From contig NZ_CP102247.1 in assembly GCF_024599655.1 (NCBI RefSeq), positions 4,464,001 through 4,528,000 on the forward strand: a stretch of 64,000 nt of DNA, written 5' to 3'. The notes below the pieces were generated by a model. That model saw only the letters and a program-made list of their open reading frames with translations. It was not told where the DNA came from and did no database searches. The stretch is from Enterobacter asburiae (GTDB lineage: Bacteria > Pseudomonadota > Gammaproteobacteria > Enterobacterales > Enterobacteriaceae). Position numbers and translations under genes: made by a program. Below, in pieces: positions 1 through 7,338 of this stretch (its first letter is position 1; the number at the start of each line of letters is the position of its first letter).

Positions 1-734
1 CAACCGCGCACTACACCATGGGCGGGATCGAAACCGACCAGCAGTGCGAAACCCGGATTAAAGGCCTGTTCGCCGTCGGCGAGTGTTCCTCTGTCGGCCT
101 GCACGGCGCTAACCGTCTCGGGTCTAACTCGCTGGCAGAGCTGGTCGTCTTTGGCCGCATGGCGGGCGAGCGCGCGATGGAGCGAGCGGCTACCGCAGGC
201 GAAGCTAACGGTGCCGCGCTGGATGCGCAGGTCGCAGACGTTGAAAAACGCCTGAAAGATCTGGTGAACCAGGAAGGCAACGAGAACTGGTCGAAGATCC
301 GCGACGAGATGGGCCTGTCGATGGAAGAAGGCTGCGGTATCTACCGTACCCCTGAGCTGATGCAAAAAACCGTCGACAAGCTGGCGGAACTGCAGGAGCG
401 CTTCAAGCGCGTGCGCATCACCGACACCTCCAGCGTATTCAACACCGACCTGCTCTACACCATCGAGCTGGGCCACGGTCTGAACGTCGCGGAATGTATG
501 GCGCACTCTGCGCTGGCGCGTAAAGAGTCGCGTGGGGCCCACCAGCGTCTGGACGAAGGCTGTACCGAACGTGACGACGTCAATTTCCTGAAACACACTC
601 TCGCCTGGCGCGATGCGGATGGCACCACACGTCTGGACTACAGCGACGTGAAAATCACCACGCTGCCGCCGGCTAAACGCGTGTACGGTGCAGAAGCAGA
701 AGCCGCCGAGAAGAAGGAGAAGGCGAATGGCTGA
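1..734 (+). CDS. frdA: Fumarate reductase flavoprotein subunit FrdA (3' part)
   Basis: Only the C-terminal 243 codons are present; the frame is open from base 3 and the start lies outside the window. FrdA is the FAD-bearing catalytic subunit of the membrane-bound quinol:fumarate reductase used in anaerobic respiration. The segment opens at HYTMGGIETD, a conserved part of the FAD/fumarate-binding domain. It then runs through the helical C-terminal domain to a charged Lys/Glu tail. It overlaps frdB by 8 bases, so the two are translationally coupled. Near-identity to the E. coli protein makes the call secure. Confidence 0.97.
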   Translation, partial: TAHYTMGGIETDQQCETRIKGLFAVGECSSVGLHGANRLGSNSLAELVVFGRMAGERAMERAATAGEANGAALDAQVADVEKRLKDLVNQEGNENWSKIRDEMGLSMEEGCGIYRTPELMQKTVDKLAELQERFKRVRITDTSSVFNTDLLYTIELGHGLNVAECMAHSALARKESRGAHQRLDEGCTERDDVNFLKHTLAWRDADGTTRLDYSDVKITTLPPAKRVYGAEAEAAEKKEKANG

Positions 735-1461
735 GATGCAAAAAATGAAAGTTGAAGTGGTGCGCTACAATCCGGAAGTGGACGCCGCACCGCACAGCGC
801 TTTCTATGAAGTCCCTTATGACGAGCAAACCTCCCTGCTGGATGCGCTCGGCTATATCAAAGATAACCTGGCGCCAGACCTGAGCTACCGCTGGTCCTGC
901 CGCATGGCCATCTGTGGCTCCTGCGGCATGATGGTCAACAAGGTGCCAAAGCTGGCCTGTAAGACCTTCCTGCGCGAATACACCAAAGGCATTAAGGTCG
1001 AAGCGCTGGGCAACTTCCCGATTGAACGCGATCTGGTGGTCGATATGACCCACTTTATCGAAAGCCTGGAAGCCATTAAGCCGTACATCATTGGTAATCC
1101 GCGCACGCCGGATCAGGGGCCGAACACCCAGACGCCGGCGCAGATGGCGAAATACCATCAGTTCTCCGGCTGCATCAACTGCGGTCTTTGCTACGCCGCC
1201 TGTCCACAGTTTGGCCTGAACAAGGAGTTCATCGGCCCGGCCGCCATTACCCTGGCGCACCGCTATAACGAGGACAGCCGCGACCACGGCAAAAAAGAAC
1301 GTATGGCGCAGCTTAACAGCCAGAACGGCGTCTGGAGCTGTACCTTTGTGGGTTACTGCTCCGAAGTTTGTCCGAAGCACGTCGACCCGGCCGCCGCAAT
1401 TCAGCAGGGTAAAGTGGAAAGCTCGAAAGACTTTCTTATCGCTACCCTGAAACCACGCTAA
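727..1461 (+). CDS. frdB: Fumarate reductase iron-sulfur subunit FrdB
   Basis: FrdB, 244 aa, carries electrons from the membrane quinol site to the flavin of FrdA. The N-terminal ferredoxin domain shows the [2Fe-2S] cysteines (SCRMAICGSCG and a later C). The C-terminal half has CINCGLCYAACP for the [4Fe-4S] cluster and YCSEVCPKHVDP for the [3Fe-4S] and [4Fe-4S] ligands. The ATG at 727 is chosen because it gives MAEM like E. coli and the family length; an upstream in-frame ATG at 688 would add 13 residues lying inside frdA. The frdA stop lies 8 bases inside the gene. Confidence 0.97.
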   Translation: MAEMQKMKVEVVRYNPEVDAAPHSAFYEVPYDEQTSLLDALGYIKDNLAPDLSYRWSCRMAICGSCGMMVNKVPKLACKTFLREYTKGIKVEALGNFPIERDLVVDMTHFIESLEAIKPYIIGNPRTPDQGPNTQTPAQMAKYHQFSGCINCGLCYAACPQFGLNKEFIGPAAITLAHRYNEDSRDHGKKERMAQLNSQNGVWSCTFVGYCSEVCPKHVDPAAAIQQGKVESSKDFLIATLKPR

Positions 1462-1471
1462 GGAGTGCATG

Positions 1472-1867
1472 ATGACGACTAAACGCAAAGCCTATGTGCG
1501 GCCTGTGCCGTCCACCTGGTGGAAAAACCTGCCGTTTTATCGCTTCTATATGCTGCGTGAAGGCACGGCGGTACCGGCGGTCTGGTTCAGCCTTGAGCTG
1601 ATGTACGGCGTTTTTGCCCTCAAGCACGGTCCGGAAGCCTGGGCCAGCTTTGTCGGTTTCCTGCAAAACCCGATCATTGTGGTTCTGAACCTGATCGTGC
1701 TCGCGGCCGCGCTGCTTCATACCAAAACCTGGTTTGAACTGGCGCCAAAAGCGGCGAACATCATCGTAAAAGACGAGAAAATGGGGCCAGAGCCGGTGAT
1801 TAAAGGGCTCTGGGCAGTGACGATTCTGGTCACTATGGTCATTCTGTTTGTCGCACTGTTCTGGTAA
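1472..1867 (+). CDS. frdC: Fumarate reductase membrane anchor FrdC
   Basis: A 131-aa hydrophobic anchor subunit that, with FrdD, holds FrdAB on the inner face of the membrane and forms the menaquinol site. Three membrane segments can be seen (about residues 25-48, 65-88 and 108-130). Glu29, involved in quinol oxidation in E. coli, falls in the conserved MLREGTAVPAVW stretch. There is a double ATG at 1469/1472. The second is taken for agreement with E. coli (MTTKRK) and follows AGGAG. It sits 10 bases after frdB and 10 before frdD. Confidence 0.96.
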   Translation: MTTKRKAYVRPVPSTWWKNLPFYRFYMLREGTAVPAVWFSLELMYGVFALKHGPEAWASFVGFLQNPIIVVLNLIVLAAALLHTKTWFELAPKAANIIVKDEKMGPEPVIKGLWAVTILVTMVILFVALFW

Positions 1868-1877
1868 GGAGACACCT

Positions 1878-2237
1878 GTGATCAATCCAAATCCAAAACG
1901 TTCTGACGAGCCGGTATTCTGGGGCCTGTTCGGTGCTGGCGGCATGTGGAGTGCCATTATCGCGCCGGTTATCATCCTGCTGGTCGGCATTATGCTGCCG
2001 CTGGGGCTGTTCCCGGGCGATGCGCTGAGCTACGAGCGCGTACTGGCGTTCGCGAGCAGCTTTATCGGCCGCGTATTCATCTTCCTGATGATCGTCCTGC
2101 CGCTGTGGTGTGGTCTGCACCGTATTCACCATGCGATGCATGACCTGAAAATCCATGTCCCGAGCGGTAAATGGGTGTTCTACGGTCTGGCGACCATCCT
2201 GACCGTGGTGACGCTGATTGCCGTGGTCACCATCTGA
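1878..2237 (+). CDS. frdD: Fumarate reductase membrane anchor FrdD
   Basis: A 119-aa second anchor subunit with three hydrophobic helices, completing the FrdABCD complex. The start is a GTG at 1878 preceded by AAGGAG; this gives INPNPKRSDEPVFWGLFG, matching the E. coli N-terminus and length. An in-frame ATG at 1848 would lie within frdC and add ten unconserved residues. It is the last gene of the operon and is followed by a strong hairpin terminator. Confidence 0.96.
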   Translation: MINPNPKRSDEPVFWGLFGAGGMWSAIIAPVIILLVGIMLPLGLFPGDALSYERVLAFASSFIGRVFIFLMIVLPLWCGLHRIHHAMHDLKIHVPSGKWVFYGLATILTVVTLIAVVTI

Positions 2238-2244
2238 CGCTTCT

Positions 2245-2270
2245 GGCCCGCCATACGGCGGGCCTTTTAT
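2245..2270 (+). terminator. frd operon terminator, shared with ampR end
   Basis: A perfect 8-bp stem, GGCCCGCC / GGCGGGCC, with a 4-base loop is followed by TTTTAT. The stop codon of ampR (opposite strand) lies in the T tract, so the hairpin separates two convergent genes. In E. coli K-12 the frd terminator doubles as the ampC attenuator; here ampR intervenes, so it cannot play that part. Confidence 0.85.
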
Positions 2271-3142
2271 TTCTGCATCTTCTCCACCAGCCACTGGGCA
2301 AACTCGCGCATTGCGGGCGTTTCTGTCCGTGACTGTAGTCTTGTGAGCCAGTAGCTGCCGAGGTCAATCTGCGTTGCAAACGGCTGCACGATGCGCTCGC
2401 TGCTGAGTAAATGGGTAAACATATCGACAGGCGCAATGGCAATCCCTGCGCCTGCCTGCGCGGCTTCCAGCATGGTCACGGACGAATCAAACACCATCAC
2501 CCGGTGCGTCGGCGAGGGAGGATGTTCACCCGCTGCCTGCATCCACGCAGCCCACTCGTCACGCCGGTAGGAGCGCAGCAGGGTAAACTTCAGGATATCT
2601 GCCGGGCTTTTTAGACAGGAGGCAATATCGGGTGTACAGAGCGCAGACAGCGGCGCAGGGCAAAGGAATTCTGCATCGGTTCCATGCCACGCGCCGCCAC
2701 CGTAGCGAATAGTGTAATCAAGCCCTTCAGCCGCCGGGTCGACGCGATTGTTATGGGTGGAAAGATGAAGATCAATATGCGGATAGCGGCGGCGAAAGTC
2801 CGCAAGCTCAGAGAATAAAACCCCTGTGGCAAAGGTCCCTACCACACCTATTTTGAGCTTCTCCTGAGCGCGCTGGCTGGCAAAGCGATCCAGCATTCCG
2901 GCGATACGATCGAACGAGTCATTCAGCACCGGCAGTAAATTTTCGCCTTCGGTGGTCAACATCAGCCCACGCGACACGCGGACAAACAGCTGGCAATTAA
3001 GGTGCTGCTCCAGCGCCTTTACGTGCTGGCTAATCGCGGAATGGGTGACGTTCAGCTCGATAGCGGCATGCGTAAAACTGAGGTGCCTGGCGGCAGCTTC
3101 AAACGCCCGCAGGGAATTAAGAGGAAGATAGCTGCGCGTCAT
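2267..3142 (-). CDS. ampR: LysR-type regulator AmpR of the beta-lactamase gene
   Basis: A 291-aa LysR-family regulator. The N-terminal winged HTH (LNSLRAFEAAARHLSFTHAA and the following SAISQHVKALE helix) is followed by a periplasmic-binding-like effector domain from about residue 90. Family knowledge: AmpR binds UDP-MurNAc-pentapeptide (repressing) or anhydro-muropeptides (activating), coupling cell-wall damage to ampC induction. It is divergent from ampC with 129 bp between the starts, the classical inducible arrangement of Enterobacter and Citrobacter freundii. The fit to Enterobacter AmpR is close over the full length. Confidence 0.96.
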   Translation of the reverse strand: MTRSYLPLNSLRAFEAAARHLSFTHAAIELNVTHSAISQHVKALEQHLNCQLFVRVSRGLMLTTEGENLLPVLNDSFDRIAGMLDRFASQRAQEKLKIGVVGTFATGVLFSELADFRRRYPHIDLHLSTHNNRVDPAAEGLDYTIRYGGGAWHGTDAEFLCPAPLSALCTPDIASCLKSPADILKFTLLRSYRRDEWAAWMQAAGEHPPSPTHRVMVFDSSVTMLEAAQAGAGIAIAPVDMFTHLLSSERIVQPFATQIDLGSYWLTRLQSRTETPAMREFAQWLVEKMQK

Positions 3143-3165
3143 GGCCTCGTCCGTTAGAAAAAATA

Positions 3166-3203
3166 ACAGCTAATGCTAAATTTAACCGTTTGTCAGCCAT
3201 AGT
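3166..3203. promoter_or_regulatory. AmpR operator between ampR and ampC
   Basis: The divergent spacer contains TGCTAAATTTAACCGTTTGT, the conserved core of the AmpR-binding region known from C. freundii and E. cloacae, with a LysR-type T-N11-A arrangement. The TTGTCA at 3190-3195 is the likely ampC -35 element. Boundaries are approximate. Confidence 0.7.
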
Positions 3204-3271
3204 CAAATCCAACAGACTACAGCGGTCTGACGGGCCCGGACACTCCCTTGAACTGCTATTACGGAAGATAA

Positions 3272-4420
3272 ATGATGATGACAAAATCCCTTTGCTGCGC
3301 CCTGCTGCTCAGCACCTCCTGCTCGGTATTGGCTGCCCCGATGTCAGAAAAACAGCTGGCTGAGGTGGTTGAACGGACCGTTACGCCGCTGATGAAAGCG
3401 CAGGCCATTCCGGGCATGGCGGTGGCGGTGATTTATCAGGGTCAGCCGCACTACTTTACCTTCGGTAAAGCCGATGTTGCGGCAAACAAGCCTGTCACCC
3501 CACAAACCTTGTTCGAACTGGGTTCTATAAGTAAAACCTTCACCGGCGTACTGGGTGGCGATGCGATTGCTCGCGGTGAAATATCGCTCGGCGACCCGGT
3601 GACAAAGTACTGGCCTGAGCTGACGGGCAAGCCGTGGCAGGGGATCCGCATGCTGGATCTGGCAACTTATACCGCAGGCGGTCTGCCGTTACAGGTACCG
3701 GATGAGGTCACGGATAACGACTCTCTGCTGCGCTTTTATCAAAACTGGCAGCCGCAGTGGAAGCCGGGTACCACGCGTCTTTACGCCAATACCAGCATCG
3801 GCCTTTTTGGCGCGCTGGCGGTCAAACCTTCCGGCATGAGCTATGAGCAGGCCATAACGGCGCGGGTCTTTAAGCCGCTCAGGCTGGACCATACGTGGAT
3901 TAACGTTCCGAAAGCGGAAGAGGCGCATTACGCCTGGGGATACCGTGACGGTAAAGCGGTACACGTTTCGCCAGGCATGCTCGACGCGGAAGCCTATGGC
4001 GTAAAAACCAACGTGAAGGATATGGCGAGCTGGGTGATGGTGAACATGAAGCCTGACTCCCTTCAGGATACTTCACTCAGGCAAGGCATTGCCCTGGCGC
4101 AGTCTCGCTACTGGCGCGTGGGGGCCATGTATCAGGGGTTGGGCTGGGAAATGTTTAACTGGCCGGTCGAAGCCAAAACCGTTGTTGAAGGTAGTGACAA
4201 TAAGGTAGCGCTGGCGCCTCTGCCCGCAAGAGAAGTGAATCCTCCGGCGCCTCCGGTAAAAGCCTCATGGGTGCACAAAACCGGCTCAACCGGCGGGTTT
4301 GGCAGCTACGTGGCCTTTATTCCTGAAAAGCAGCTCGGCATTGTGATGCTGGCGAATAAAAGCTATCCGAACCCGGCACGCGTTGAGGCGGCATACCGTA
4401 TCCTCGACGCGCTGCAGTAA
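3272..4420 (+). CDS. ampC: Class C beta-lactamase AmpC (ACT/MIR-like)
   Basis: A 382-aa periplasmic serine beta-lactamase hydrolysing cephalosporins. A signal peptide of about 21 residues (MMMTKSLCCALLL...LAAP) precedes the mature enzyme. The active-site motifs are intact: SISK (nucleophile Ser64 in mature numbering), YAN (Tyr150) and KTG (Lys315). The sequence is closest in memory to the ACT/MIR group of Enterobacter chromosomal enzymes; the exact allele needs a database comparison. Expression should be AmpR-controlled and inducible. No obvious omega-loop or R2-loop deletion is visible, so the basal enzyme looks wild type. Confidence 0.96.
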   Translation: MMMTKSLCCALLLSTSCSVLAAPMSEKQLAEVVERTVTPLMKAQAIPGMAVAVIYQGQPHYFTFGKADVAANKPVTPQTLFELGSISKTFTGVLGGDAIARGEISLGDPVTKYWPELTGKPWQGIRMLDLATYTAGGLPLQVPDEVTDNDSLLRFYQNWQPQWKPGTTRLYANTSIGLFGALAVKPSGMSYEQAITARVFKPLRLDHTWINVPKAEEAHYAWGYRDGKAVHVSPGMLDAEAYGVKTNVKDMASWVMVNMKPDSLQDTSLRQGIALAQSRYWRVGAMYQGLGWEMFNWPVEAKTVVEGSDNKVALAPLPAREVNPPAPPVKASWVHKTGSTGGFGSYVAFIPEKQLGIVMLANKSYPNPARVEAAYRILDALQ

Positions 4421-4425
4421 AACAT

Positions 4426-4459
4426 TGCCGGGTGGCGGCTTCGCCTTACCCGGCCTACA
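4426..4459. repeat. REP element downstream of ampC
   Basis: An imperfect palindrome of the REP type (GCCGGGTGGCGGC ... GCCTTACCCGGC) in the ampC-blc spacer. The same family recurs at 20567, 36310, 43655, 47513 and 61816. It can act as a 3' mRNA stabiliser. Confidence 0.85.
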
Positions 4460-4542
4460 AAATCCACGGTGTGACGCCGCACAAAAACCACATTTTCCTT
4501 GCCGTCATCTACACTTAACAAAAAAACAGTAAGGAAACTCCT

Positions 4543-5073
4543 ATGCGCATTCTGCCTGTTATCGCCGCGGTGACAGCCGCGTTTTTAGTGGTTGCCTGCA
4601 GTTCCCCTACCCCACCGCCTGGCGTTACCGTCGTCACGCCTTTTGATGCACAACGCTTCCTTGGAACATGGTATGAAATCGCGCGCCTCGACCATCGGTT
4701 TGAACAGGGCCTGGAGAAGGTCACGGCGAATTACAGTCCGATGGACGATGGCGGTATTCAGGTGATCAACCGGGGCTATAATCCCGACCGGGAGATGTGG
4801 CAACAGTCGATTGGGAAAGCGTACTTCACGGGCGACCCGCGACGGGCCGCGCTCAAAGTCTCTTTCTTTGGCCCGTTTTATGGCGGCTATAACGTGATCG
4901 CGCTCGACAGAGAGTACCGTCATGCGCTGGTCTGCGGGCCGGATCGCGACTATCTGTGGATACTTTCCCGCACGCCAACTATTTCGTCAGAAATGAAACA
5001 GCAGATGCTGGACGTCGCGACCCGGCAAGGGTTTGATGTGTCAAAACTTATCTGGGTAAAACAACCCCATTAA
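4543..5073 (+). CDS. blc: Outer-membrane lipocalin Blc
   Basis: A 176-aa bacterial lipocalin. The signal peptide ends in a lipobox (LVVACSS, Cys19), so the protein is lipidated and anchored to the outer membrane. The lipocalin signature GTWYEIARLDHRFE follows, and the C-terminal part is the conserved strand set (LVCGPDRDYLWILSRTP). Family role: binding lysophospholipids or fatty acids under membrane stress. It converges on gdx, with a 4-base overlap of the two 3' ends. Confidence 0.95.
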   Translation: MRILPVIAAVTAAFLVVACSSPTPPPGVTVVTPFDAQRFLGTWYEIARLDHRFEQGLEKVTANYSPMDDGGIQVINRGYNPDREMWQQSIGKAYFTGDPRRAALKVSFFGPFYGGYNVIALDREYRHALVCGPDRDYLWILSRTPTISSEMKQQMLDVATRQGFDVSKLIWVKQPH

Positions 5074-5387
5074 TGGGTGCTGAGCTTGAGCCCAATGATC
5101 CCGGCCACAATCAAGGCGAGGCTGGCGATACGCGCCAGACTCGCTGACTCTCCCAGCAGCAGAATGCCGGTGATGGCGGCCCCTACCGCACCAATGCCCG
5201 TCCAGACGGCATAAGCCGTTCCCACAGGCAGCGAACGCATCGCCCAGGATAACAGGACAATACTCACGATCATCGCGGTGACGGTAATGACGCTGGGCGT
5301 CAGACGGGTAAATCCGTGGGTGTATTTGAGACCAATCGCCCATACCACTTCGAGCAGGCCAGCAATAAAAAGAATGATCCAGGACAT
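5070..5387 (-). CDS. gdx: Guanidinium exporter Gdx (SugE)
   Basis: A 105-aa four-helix SMR-family protein. Glu13 in the first helix (GLLEVVWAIGLKY) is the proton/substrate-binding residue and is present. The Gdx subtype exports guanidinium by proton antiport, rather than bulky cations like EmrE. A guanidine-sensing riboswitch directly upstream supports the Gdx assignment. It starts at ATG 5387 behind AAGGAG. Its stop codon and that of blc lie within the same 12-bp palindrome. Confidence 0.95.
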   Translation of the reverse strand: MSWIILFIAGLLEVVWAIGLKYTHGFTRLTPSVITVTAMIVSIVLLSWAMRSLPVGTAYAVWTGIGAVGAAITGILLLGESASLARIASLALIVAGIIGLKLSTH

Positions 5388-5414
5388 TTCAGGCTCCTTA
5401 ACTTAATTCAAGTT

Positions 5415-5459
5415 GGGGCCGTCCCCGGTGAAAGAAACGCTTACGGGTCGTCCCGTAAG
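5415..5459 (-). promoter_or_regulatory. Guanidine-II (mini-ykkC) riboswitch upstream of gdx
   Basis: Read on the minus strand there are two hairpins with ACGR loops. The first has stem CTTACGGG, loop ACGA and stem CCCGTAAG (5440-5459). The second has GGGG, loop ACGG and CCCC (5415-5426). Two ACGR-capped hairpins in tandem are the defining architecture of guanidine-II riboswitches. The second hairpin sits about 15 bases upstream of the gdx Shine-Dalgarno (5395-5400), consistent with translational control: guanidine binding would free the site. Confidence 0.92.
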
Positions 5460-5648
5460 GCAGAGATTACGCCCCATATTGTGGTTAGCGTGCTATTTTT
5501 TTTCAATCATTTTTTGCTGAACACGTTAAGGCAAGAAATAGCCGCAGTATGGCGCGTAGTTCCGGCATTTAGCACTCATCCGACTTCTCTATGATGATGT
5601 GCTTTCTGATGGCAGGAAGCCAAACCACTAGCCGACTGCGAATAAAAT

Positions 5649-6248
5649 ATGTTCAAAATTCTTTTGATTGACCGTTGTCACTTCACCCGCACGGGATTTG
5701 AAGCATGGCTCAATCATTCCGGTTTGTTCCCGGGACACTACGTTGTGACCGGGCTGAATAATCTGTTCCTTGCCAGAGAGCACATTCTGCAATGGAAACC
5801 CACGCTGGTTATCGCTGACCTGTACGGCTTCAGGCAGGATATCCATCATTTTCAGCAGCTCTCGTCCTTGCTCAACGCCAGTGAACGCTTACCGTTTATT
5901 TTGCTGCAATCGGGAGAGGACAACGGCATGACAGACTGGCTCGGACAGTTCCCGGTGTGGTCGTCATTGTTGAAAAACGCCAGTCTCGGAGAGGTGGCAA
6001 CGGTTATCAACGACGCATTGATCTCGCGCTCATGCGCTGAAAGACCAACGGCAGCCGCCCCCTTGCTGACCCGGCAGGAAGAGAAAGTGCTGACATTGTG
6101 GATGGACGGCGCGAGCAATCAAAAGATTGCCGCTCACCTGAGTATCAACGGAAAAACGGTCTATACCTATAAGCGCAATATCCGCATGAAACTGCATATG
6201 GATACGCGTTTTTCTCCGTTTTTATCCCTGCAGGAAGTCGAGAATTGA
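5649..6248 (+). CDS. ecnR: LuxR-family regulator EcnR of the entericidin locus
   Basis: A 199-aa protein with an N-terminal receiver-like region (ILLIDRCHFTRTGFEAWL) and a C-terminal LuxR HTH (LTRQEEKVLTLWMDGASNQKIAAHLSINGKT split over about residues 140-165). The receiver lacks a clear acidic pocket, so phosphorylation is doubtful. It faces ecnB and ecnA and matches the EcnR/EntR regulator described next to the entericidin genes in Citrobacter and Enterobacter; E. coli K-12 lacks it. The assignment is by context and overall resemblance. Confidence 0.85.
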   Translation: MFKILLIDRCHFTRTGFEAWLNHSGLFPGHYVVTGLNNLFLAREHILQWKPTLVIADLYGFRQDIHHFQQLSSLLNASERLPFILLQSGEDNGMTDWLGQFPVWSSLLKNASLGEVATVINDALISRSCAERPTAAAPLLTRQEEKVLTLWMDGASNQKIAAHLSINGKTVYTYKRNIRMKLHMDTRFSPFLSLQEVEN

Positions 6249-6279
6249 CGGTACGGTGAAAGTATCGTGCCGTACCGTC
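6247..6279. terminator. Bidirectional hairpin between ecnR and ecnB
   Basis: A perfect 10-bp stem, GACGGTACGG / CCGTACCGTC, with a 13-base loop. It begins inside the ecnR stop codon and ends 8 bases before the ecnB stop. There is no long T tract on either side, so termination strength is uncertain. Confidence 0.6.
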
Positions 6280-6286
6280 CATACAT

Positions 6287-6433
6287 TTAGTTCTGGGCTT
6301 TCGTTGCTGCACCAGAAATAGCATTACCACCGTCGGAGATATCTTCCCCTACGCCGCGGGTGGTATTACATGCAGTCAACACTGTGGAAAGCACAAGGAC
6401 AGAAAAGATCGCTGCAATTGTTTTCTTAACCAT
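6287..6433 (-). CDS. ecnB: Entericidin B lipoprotein
   Basis: A 48-aa lipoprotein starting [10 protein letters not shown] with lipobox LTAC (Cys21); the mature part [18 protein letters not shown] is nearly identical to E. coli EcnB. Family role: small membrane-lytic lipoprotein induced in stationary phase (RpoS), proposed toxin partner of EcnA. Start at 6433; AGGAAGATAT upstream gives a ribosome site. Confidence 0.95.
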
Positions 6434-6541
6434 AATATCTTCCTTTTATAGCCAAAGTTGTTTTGTGTATAGCAACTTAAGGATAGACAAGATCCCGTCG
6501 TTTGACGGAAAAGGAAGCATTTTTAGGAAAATTAGACGGTG

Positions 6542-6676
6542 TTAGCTGGCAGCGTGAGAAATGATATGGCCGAGATCCTGGATATCTTCACCCACGCCGC
6601 GCGCGGTGTTACACCCGGAAAGCAATGCGCTGGAAAGCGCTAACAGAAGCAGAATTTTAACGGTACGTTTCATCAT
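6542..6676 (-). CDS. ecnA: Entericidin A lipoprotein
   Basis: A 44-aa lipoprotein, MMKRTVKILLLLAL..., with lipobox LSGC (Cys22) followed by NTARGVGEDIQDLGH. EcnA is described as the antidote to EcnB. It lies upstream of ecnB in the same direction with a 108-bp gap, as in E. coli. A start three bases later (second ATG, 6673) is equally possible. The tail HIISHAAS differs from the E. coli NSISRAAS ending. Confidence 0.93.
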   Translation of the reverse strand: MMKRTVKILLLLALSSALLSGCNTARGVGEDIQDLGHIISHAAS

Positions 6677-6686
6677 CCCTGCCTGC

Positions 6687-6714
6687 AAAAATCAGGCGCA
6701 GCGGGCGCTGCGCC
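6687..6714 (-). terminator. efp terminator
   Basis: On the minus strand an 8-bp stem, GGCGCAGC / GCTGCGCC, with a 4-base loop is followed by TGATTTTTG. It is placed 18 bases after the efp stop. Confidence 0.85.
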
Positions 6715-6731
6715 TTCAATCATGACGTAAA

Positions 6732-7298
6732 TTACTTCACGCGGGACACGTATTCGCCGGAGCGGGTATCCACTTTGATTACTTCGCCAGTCTGTACGAA
6801 CAATGGCACTTTAACCACTGCGCCGGTAGACAGTTTGGCTGGTTTACCGCCGGTACCTGCGGTATCACCTTTCAGACCTGGATCGGTTTCAACGATTTCC
6901 AGTTCTACGAAGTTTGGTGGGGTCACAGCGATAGGCTGGCCGTTCCACAGGGTCACGATGCACTCAGCCTGATCCAGTAGCCATTTAGCGCTGTCACCTA
7001 CCGCTTTCTCATCAGCGGACAGCTGTTCGAAAGTGGAGTTGTTCATGAAATGATAGAACTCACCGTCGTTGTACAGATAGGTCAGGTTCATATCAACAAC
7101 ATCAGCGCCTTCAGCGGAGTCAGTAGACTTGAAGGTTTTCTCAACACGGGTACCGGTCAGCAGACGGCGCAGCTTAACGCGTGCGAATGCCTGGCCTTTA
7201 CCTGGTTTAACGAATTCGCTGGCTTCAACCGCGTACGGTTCGCCGTCCATCATGATTTTAAGACCAGCACGAAAATCGTTGCTATAGTACGTTGCCAT
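6732..7298 (-). CDS. efp: Translation elongation factor EF-P
   Basis: A 188-aa EF-P that relieves ribosome stalling at polyproline stretches. The N-terminal KOW domain contains the loop KPGKGQAF, whose lysine (Lys34) receives beta-lysine from EpmA/EpmB. Two OB domains follow. The start at 7298 (MATYYSNDF) is chosen by family length; an in-frame ATG at 7409 lies in the divergent epmB. The neighbouring epmB is divergent with a 40-bp spacer, so the modification enzyme and its substrate share a promoter region. Confidence 0.97.
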   Translation of the reverse strand: MATYYSNDFRAGLKIMMDGEPYAVEASEFVKPGKGQAFARVKLRRLLTGTRVEKTFKSTDSAEGADVVDMNLTYLYNDGEFYHFMNNSTFEQLSADEKAVGDSAKWLLDQAECIVTLWNGQPIAVTPPNFVELEIVETDPGLKGDTAGTGGKPAKLSTGAVVKVPLFVQTGEVIKVDTRSGEYVSRVK

Positions 7299-7338
7299 AA
7301 GGCCCTCTAAATTTGTTAACTGGTAGCTAAGCCACAAA

